Below are positions 61,496-64,000 of a DNA stretch of 64,000 nucleotides, one piece after another; positions within the stretch are counted from its first letter, which is position 1; each line of letters begins with the position of its first letter. Location of the stretch: positions 30,058 to 94,057 of the forward strand of contig NZ_JONK01000021.1 of assembly GCF_000711885.1 (NCBI RefSeq). Direction: 5' to 3'. The notes beneath the pieces are model-generated. The model worked only from the letters and a program-made list of their open reading frames with translations, had not been told where the DNA came from and searched no databases. Made by a program: the position numbers and the translations under genes. The DNA is from Chromobacterium haemolyticum DSM 19808. Lineage in GTDB: Bacteria > Pseudomonadota > Gammaproteobacteria > Burkholderiales > Chromobacteriaceae.

Positions 61496-62445
61496 GGTAT
61501 TCGGTTCCGCAACGTAAAAGTCGACTCAAAAACTCGGCGCGACCAACAGGGTGTCGCAGCAACGCAAGCAACAGTAGAACTAGCCAAAGGATTGACAACA
61601 GAACCGGTATCGGTGCCCACTACATAGTTTGAACCAAAAATATTAAATGCCGCGGGCTCTGCGCGCAGCTGACCATACACTGGATCGGTGCGCGCCAACA
61701 AAGCCACCCGCATGGCAACAACCTGAGTCATGTCGATACTTGCGCTTGGGGGAGAAAACTGATCCGCGACACCATCACCAGTACTGTCAACACCAAGCAG
61801 AATCTGAATACGCTCAATATTATCGGCGACCACGCCAGTCGCCAAATTACTTCCGGAGGGAGCAACTCCATTCCAAAGCACATCACACATCAGCGATGGA
61901 CGAGTCACCCCGCTAATCGTATTCACATCGATATAAAACCGATTCGTCACTATTGTATTTTTTGATGTAACACTATTACCCAAACAATCAGGAGTAGCAT
62001 TCCCTGTGCTGGCTTGAGGCCCCGTCATAAAGGTGATGCTAAATTGATCGGACTTGACGCCATTTAGAACCGACAAAGCATTTGACGCGTTGAATGAAGT
62101 CACGGTTACATCATTGCTGGCGGACAAAACTTGACTTGCTTGAAGGCTGGGTATAGCCCAATTGCCACTGGCATCCATTGAGACCGTCCATGTTCCGCTT
62201 GCGGAAAAAGTGCCGCCCAAAATATCATAGAAACCCGCTTGCCGAACTAGACGGCCAATCTGGGCCATAGCAAAACGACCGTTATCCTGCATTTGAGCAT
62301 GACCGGCCTGAGCCTTGTTAGTCTGTTGATTAGACAAATACAAGCTGGCGACGGCCAATGACACCATCAAGCCAATCGTAATCGCAATCATCAGCTCAAT
62401 CAGTGTCAGACCCAACTGTTTGGAACTTGGCACGCGGTTCGCCAT
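61492..62445 (-). CDS. pilW: Minor pilin PilW
   Basis: 317-aa prepilin-like protein. The prepilin site is G|LTLIELMIAITIGLMVSLAV. PilW-type features are 'LSNQQTNKAQAGHAQMQDNGRFAMAQI' and the C-terminal 'RRVFESTFTLRNRIP'. It overlaps pilV by one base and pilX by four, all in one operon. It takes part in pilus initiation with PilV, PilX and PilY1. Confidence 0.86.
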   Translation of the reverse strand: MANRVPSSKQLGLTLIELMIAITIGLMVSLAVASLYLSNQQTNKAQAGHAQMQDNGRFAMAQIGRLVRQAGFYDILGGTFSASGTWTVSMDASGNWAIPSLQASQVLSASNDVTVTSFNASNALSVLNGVKSDQFSITFMTGPQASTGNATPDCLGNSVTSKNTIVTNRFYIDVNTISGVTRPSLMCDVLWNGVAPSGSNLATGVVADNIERIQILLGVDSTGDGVADQFSPPSASIDMTQVVAMRVALLARTDPVYGQLRAEPAAFNIFGSNYVVGTDTGSVVNPLASSTVACVAATPCWSRRVFESTFTLRNRIP

Positions 62446-62936
62446 TAATTTGGCCTCACAAACAATTGCAGCTGTGCCGCTTGCGCAGATGCCTGTGCTG
62501 CGCCCACCCCAGCGAAGCCGCCGCGCTCGCTCCAGCTAACTGTGATCGTAAAACCACTGGACGCTGCTGCCACCGAAACGGTCCCACTAGACAGTCCACC
62601 ACGAGTCGGATCCACTGCCAATGCTTGTATCTCCGTCAAATCAAAATCTTTTCTCTGCGCTACGGTGCAGCTTGCCGTATAACAATTGGCCACAGTACCT
62701 GAGGCCGCAACACCATACGCCCCACTTGGATTGCTGCGAATGCGTTCCGCCATCTGCTCCGCCAGCAGGCTCGCCTGCGCCCGGCTAGCACTCAAGGCGG
62801 AATACCGGAGATTGTTCAATTGCAGACCCGCAATACCTAACAAACCAAAAGCCAGAATCACAATGGACACCAAAACTTCCAGCAATGTAAATCCGCGACA
62901 ACGCAATCGAGAGATCTCTCTTTTGGCATAATTCAT
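62445..62936 (-). CDS. pilV: Minor pilin PilV
   Basis: 163-aa prepilin-like protein with the cleavage region CRG|FTLLEVLVSIVILAFGLLGI, and the PilV hallmark 'AGLQLNNLRYSALSASRAQA' followed by 'AEQMAERIRSNP'. The ATG at 62936 is chosen over a TTG six bases earlier; it forms an ATGA overlap with fimT. Confidence 0.87.
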   Translation of the reverse strand: MNYAKREISRLRCRGFTLLEVLVSIVILAFGLLGIAGLQLNNLRYSALSASRAQASLLAEQMAERIRSNPSGAYGVAASGTVANCYTASCTVAQRKDFDLTEIQALAVDPTRGGLSSGTVSVAAASSGFTITVSWSERGGFAGVGAAQASAQAAQLQLFVRPN

Positions 62937-63532
62937 GGGCAACTTTCACCACTATTCAGTGAGGCCACCATAGGGCGGCCTGACGTAGAGAAGACCAGCT
63001 TGCGAGCGATACTTGCATTTGCTGAATCATCACAGATGATCAAATTTCCCGGTGTTGTCCAACTAGCGTTGTACATCTGAACTCGGCCTGTAGGTACGTA
63101 GCGATAAGAAGTTACCGTAGAAGCACCTGACACGCTCAAGCGCAACAAAGAGCTGATATTAGATTGTCTTAATACAATCAAATCAGTCGTACCGGAAGCT
63201 GCCGTACTACCAAACGGTAATGCAGTACCGACAGCTAAAGCGTTATCTTGATTCAAGTCCACAAAAGCCACCCACCCCATATTCCAGCTACTTGCATTAC
63301 AGCCACCATTGCTCTGACTAGCACAGATCACAACCGGAACCCCAGTTCTGACCGAGTTGCTCCGAGCAGAAAGAAAGGTCTGCATCAAATCGTTTGCCGC
63401 AGCAGAAATACGATTTGCGCGAACAAAATTGATAACGGACGGCACGGCGATAGCAAGCAGGATTGCGGCAACTGCAAATACCACAATCATTTCAATCAAG
63501 GTGAATCCCTTATGGGATTGGCGGGCTGACAC
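62933..63532 (-). CDS. fimT: FimT/FimU (GspH) family pseudopilin
   Basis: 199-aa prepilin-like protein that heads the minor-pilin operon. The cleavage site is KG|FTLIEMIVVFAVAAILLAIA with Glu5. The GspH/FimT-type globular domain contains 'GVPVVICASQSNGGCNASSW' and 'WVAFVDLNQDN', and ends with Cys in 'GESCP'. The start is GTG at 63532 behind AAAGGAG. In some naturally competent bacteria FimT binds DNA; that role here is only a possibility. Confidence 0.85.
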   Translation of the reverse strand: MSARQSHKGFTLIEMIVVFAVAAILLAIAVPSVINFVRANRISAAANDLMQTFLSARSNSVRTGVPVVICASQSNGGCNASSWNMGWVAFVDLNQDNALAVGTALPFGSTAASGTTDLIVLRQSNISSLLRLSVSGASTVTSYRYVPTGRVQMYNASWTTPGNLIICDDSANASIARKLVFSTSGRPMVASLNSGESCP

Positions 63533-63568
63533 TATCTCTCTCCTTTGCTTGTTTCATCCTACGACATC

Positions 63569-63597
63569 GCTATATCACCAGCAAACCCAAGCGACAA
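63569..63597 (-). promoter_or_regulatory. Putative promoter of the minor-pilin operon
   Basis: On the minus strand: -35 TTGTCG (63592-63597), a 17-base spacer, -10 TATAGC (63569-63574). The expected start lies about 30 bases before the fimT GTG. Confidence 0.45.
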
Positions 63598-63678
63598 ACG
63601 CATGTACAGCGGAGATGAGCGGCATGCTTACCGAAAGTTACGGGCTACCGATCTGGATCCTGAGCGCCTCGCAGACGC

Positions 63679-63704
63679 AAAAAAGCCTCCCATGGGGGAG
63701 GCTT
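63679..63704 (-). terminator. rrn operon terminator T2
   Basis: On the minus strand AAGCCTCCC/GGGAGGCTT (9 bp, 4-base loop) is followed by six T's. Second of two tandem terminators after the 5S gene. Confidence 0.85.
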
Positions 63705-63726
63705 GGCAAGGTCTGAACACCAATGC

Positions 63727-63754
63727 AAAAGCCCAGCTCGTCTGAGCTGGGCTT
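63727..63754 (-). terminator. rrn operon terminator T1
   Basis: On the minus strand AAGCCCAGCTC/GAGCTGGGCTT (11-bp perfect stem, 4-base loop) ends in TTTT, nine bases after the 5S 3' end. Confidence 0.85.
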
Positions 63755-63763
63755 CGCAATCGG

Positions 63764-63880
63764 GCGTCTGGCGGTGTCCTACTTTCACATGGCGAATGCC
63801 ACACTATCATCGGCGCTAAGGCGTTTCACGGTCCTGTTCGGGATGGGAAGGCGTGGGACCACCTCGCTATGGCCACCAGA
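63764..63880 (-). rRNA. rrf: 5S ribosomal RNA
   Basis: About 117 nt. The minus strand reads 'TCTGGTGGCCATAGCGAGG' at the 5' end, then 'GGTCCCACGCCTTCCCATCC', 'CGAACAGGACCGTGAAACGC', and the 3' end 'AGTAGGACACCGCCAGACGC', whose last bases pair with the 5' end. This is an unmistakable betaproteobacterial 5S sequence. Ends are set by pairing of the terminal helix. Confidence 0.95.
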
Positions 63881-63911
63881 CATAAACTGGTACAAACTAG
63901 AAGAAGCCTGG

Positions 63912-63932
63912 GCTGATCTTTGATCAGCCCAC
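63912..63932 (-). other. Hairpin in the 23S-5S spacer
   Basis: A perfect 9-bp stem, GGGCTGATC/GATCAGCCC with a 3-base loop, lies in the spacer upstream of 5S. It is probably a processing signal in the rRNA precursor. The rest of the spacer to 64000 does not yet show recognisable 23S sequence. Confidence 0.5.
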
Positions 63933-64000
63933 ATATATTCGGTATTCAATTGTGTCGCACATCCACACTTCGTCGCTCAGTCTCCCAAGCCACTCAAATG

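Overview
The window is 64 kb of dense, high-GC bacterial chromosome. It looks like a betaproteobacterium of the order Neisseriales, most likely Chromobacterium or a close relative; this is inferred from gene content, gene order and protein style, not from a database search. There is no prophage, CRISPR array, intact insertion sequence or plasmid backbone. The right edge enters the 3' end of a ribosomal RNA operon, with a 5S gene on the minus strand.

Layout. 1-3.0 kb: end of a glutamate/aspartate-binding protein gene, rsmA and a Bcr/CflA-type exporter (minus). 3.1-8.5 kb: a plus-strand run of maf, rng, a DUF2459 protein, cysE, a DUF1835 protein and an iron/2-oxoglutarate-type oxygenase. 8.6-11.7 kb: a Fur-box-preceded DUF2061 gene, then a GbsR/MarR regulator and a four-gene membrane/SDR operon, each preceded by a copy of the same operator-like palindrome. 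11.8-18.7 kb: an O-acyltransferase, uvrD, and a TPR response regulator overlapping a LytTR response regulator. 18.9-22.5 kb: an orphan HoxX-like gene and a diguanylate cyclase. 22.6-30.4 kb: a complete urate-to-glyoxylate pathway with its GntR regulator. 30.6-36.8 kb: a hypothetical gene, a thioesterase, an S9 peptidase, YcnI, YidB, holA and lptE. 36.9-44.7 kb: leuS, pip, a TauE/SafE transporter, an EVE protein, fau, 6S RNA and zapA. 44.7-50.9 kb: cobalamin uptake and salvage (btuB-cobU-btuF behind a cobalamin riboswitch, divergent cobT-cobC-cobS). 51-56.5 kb: speB, a DUF1275 protein, a SPOR protein, coaX, birA and a heptose adenylyltransferase. 56.6-63.5 kb: a visibly more AT-rich minor-pilin and PilY1 cluster. 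63.7-64 kb: tandem rrn terminators, 5S rRNA and spacer.

How genes work together. In the urate cluster, a permease imports urate. PuuD, HiuH, UraD, PuuE, allantoicase and AllA then convert it stepwise to glyoxylate and two urea. The GntR-family gene sits at the head of the minus-strand operon, divergent from hiuH-puuD, with two TTGTC/GACAA palindromes in between. The B12 genes cover import plus nucleotide-loop assembly, and the riboswitch controls the receptor side. The pil genes encode the minor pilins and tip protein of a type IV pilus.

The most notable non-coding signal is six short dispersed elements in two sequence families (about 110 and about 140-150 bp). They have terminal inverted repeats starting GA and 3-bp TAA-type flanks, and several are inserted exactly into the stop codons of genes. 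They look like non-autonomous MITEs using a TNA target.
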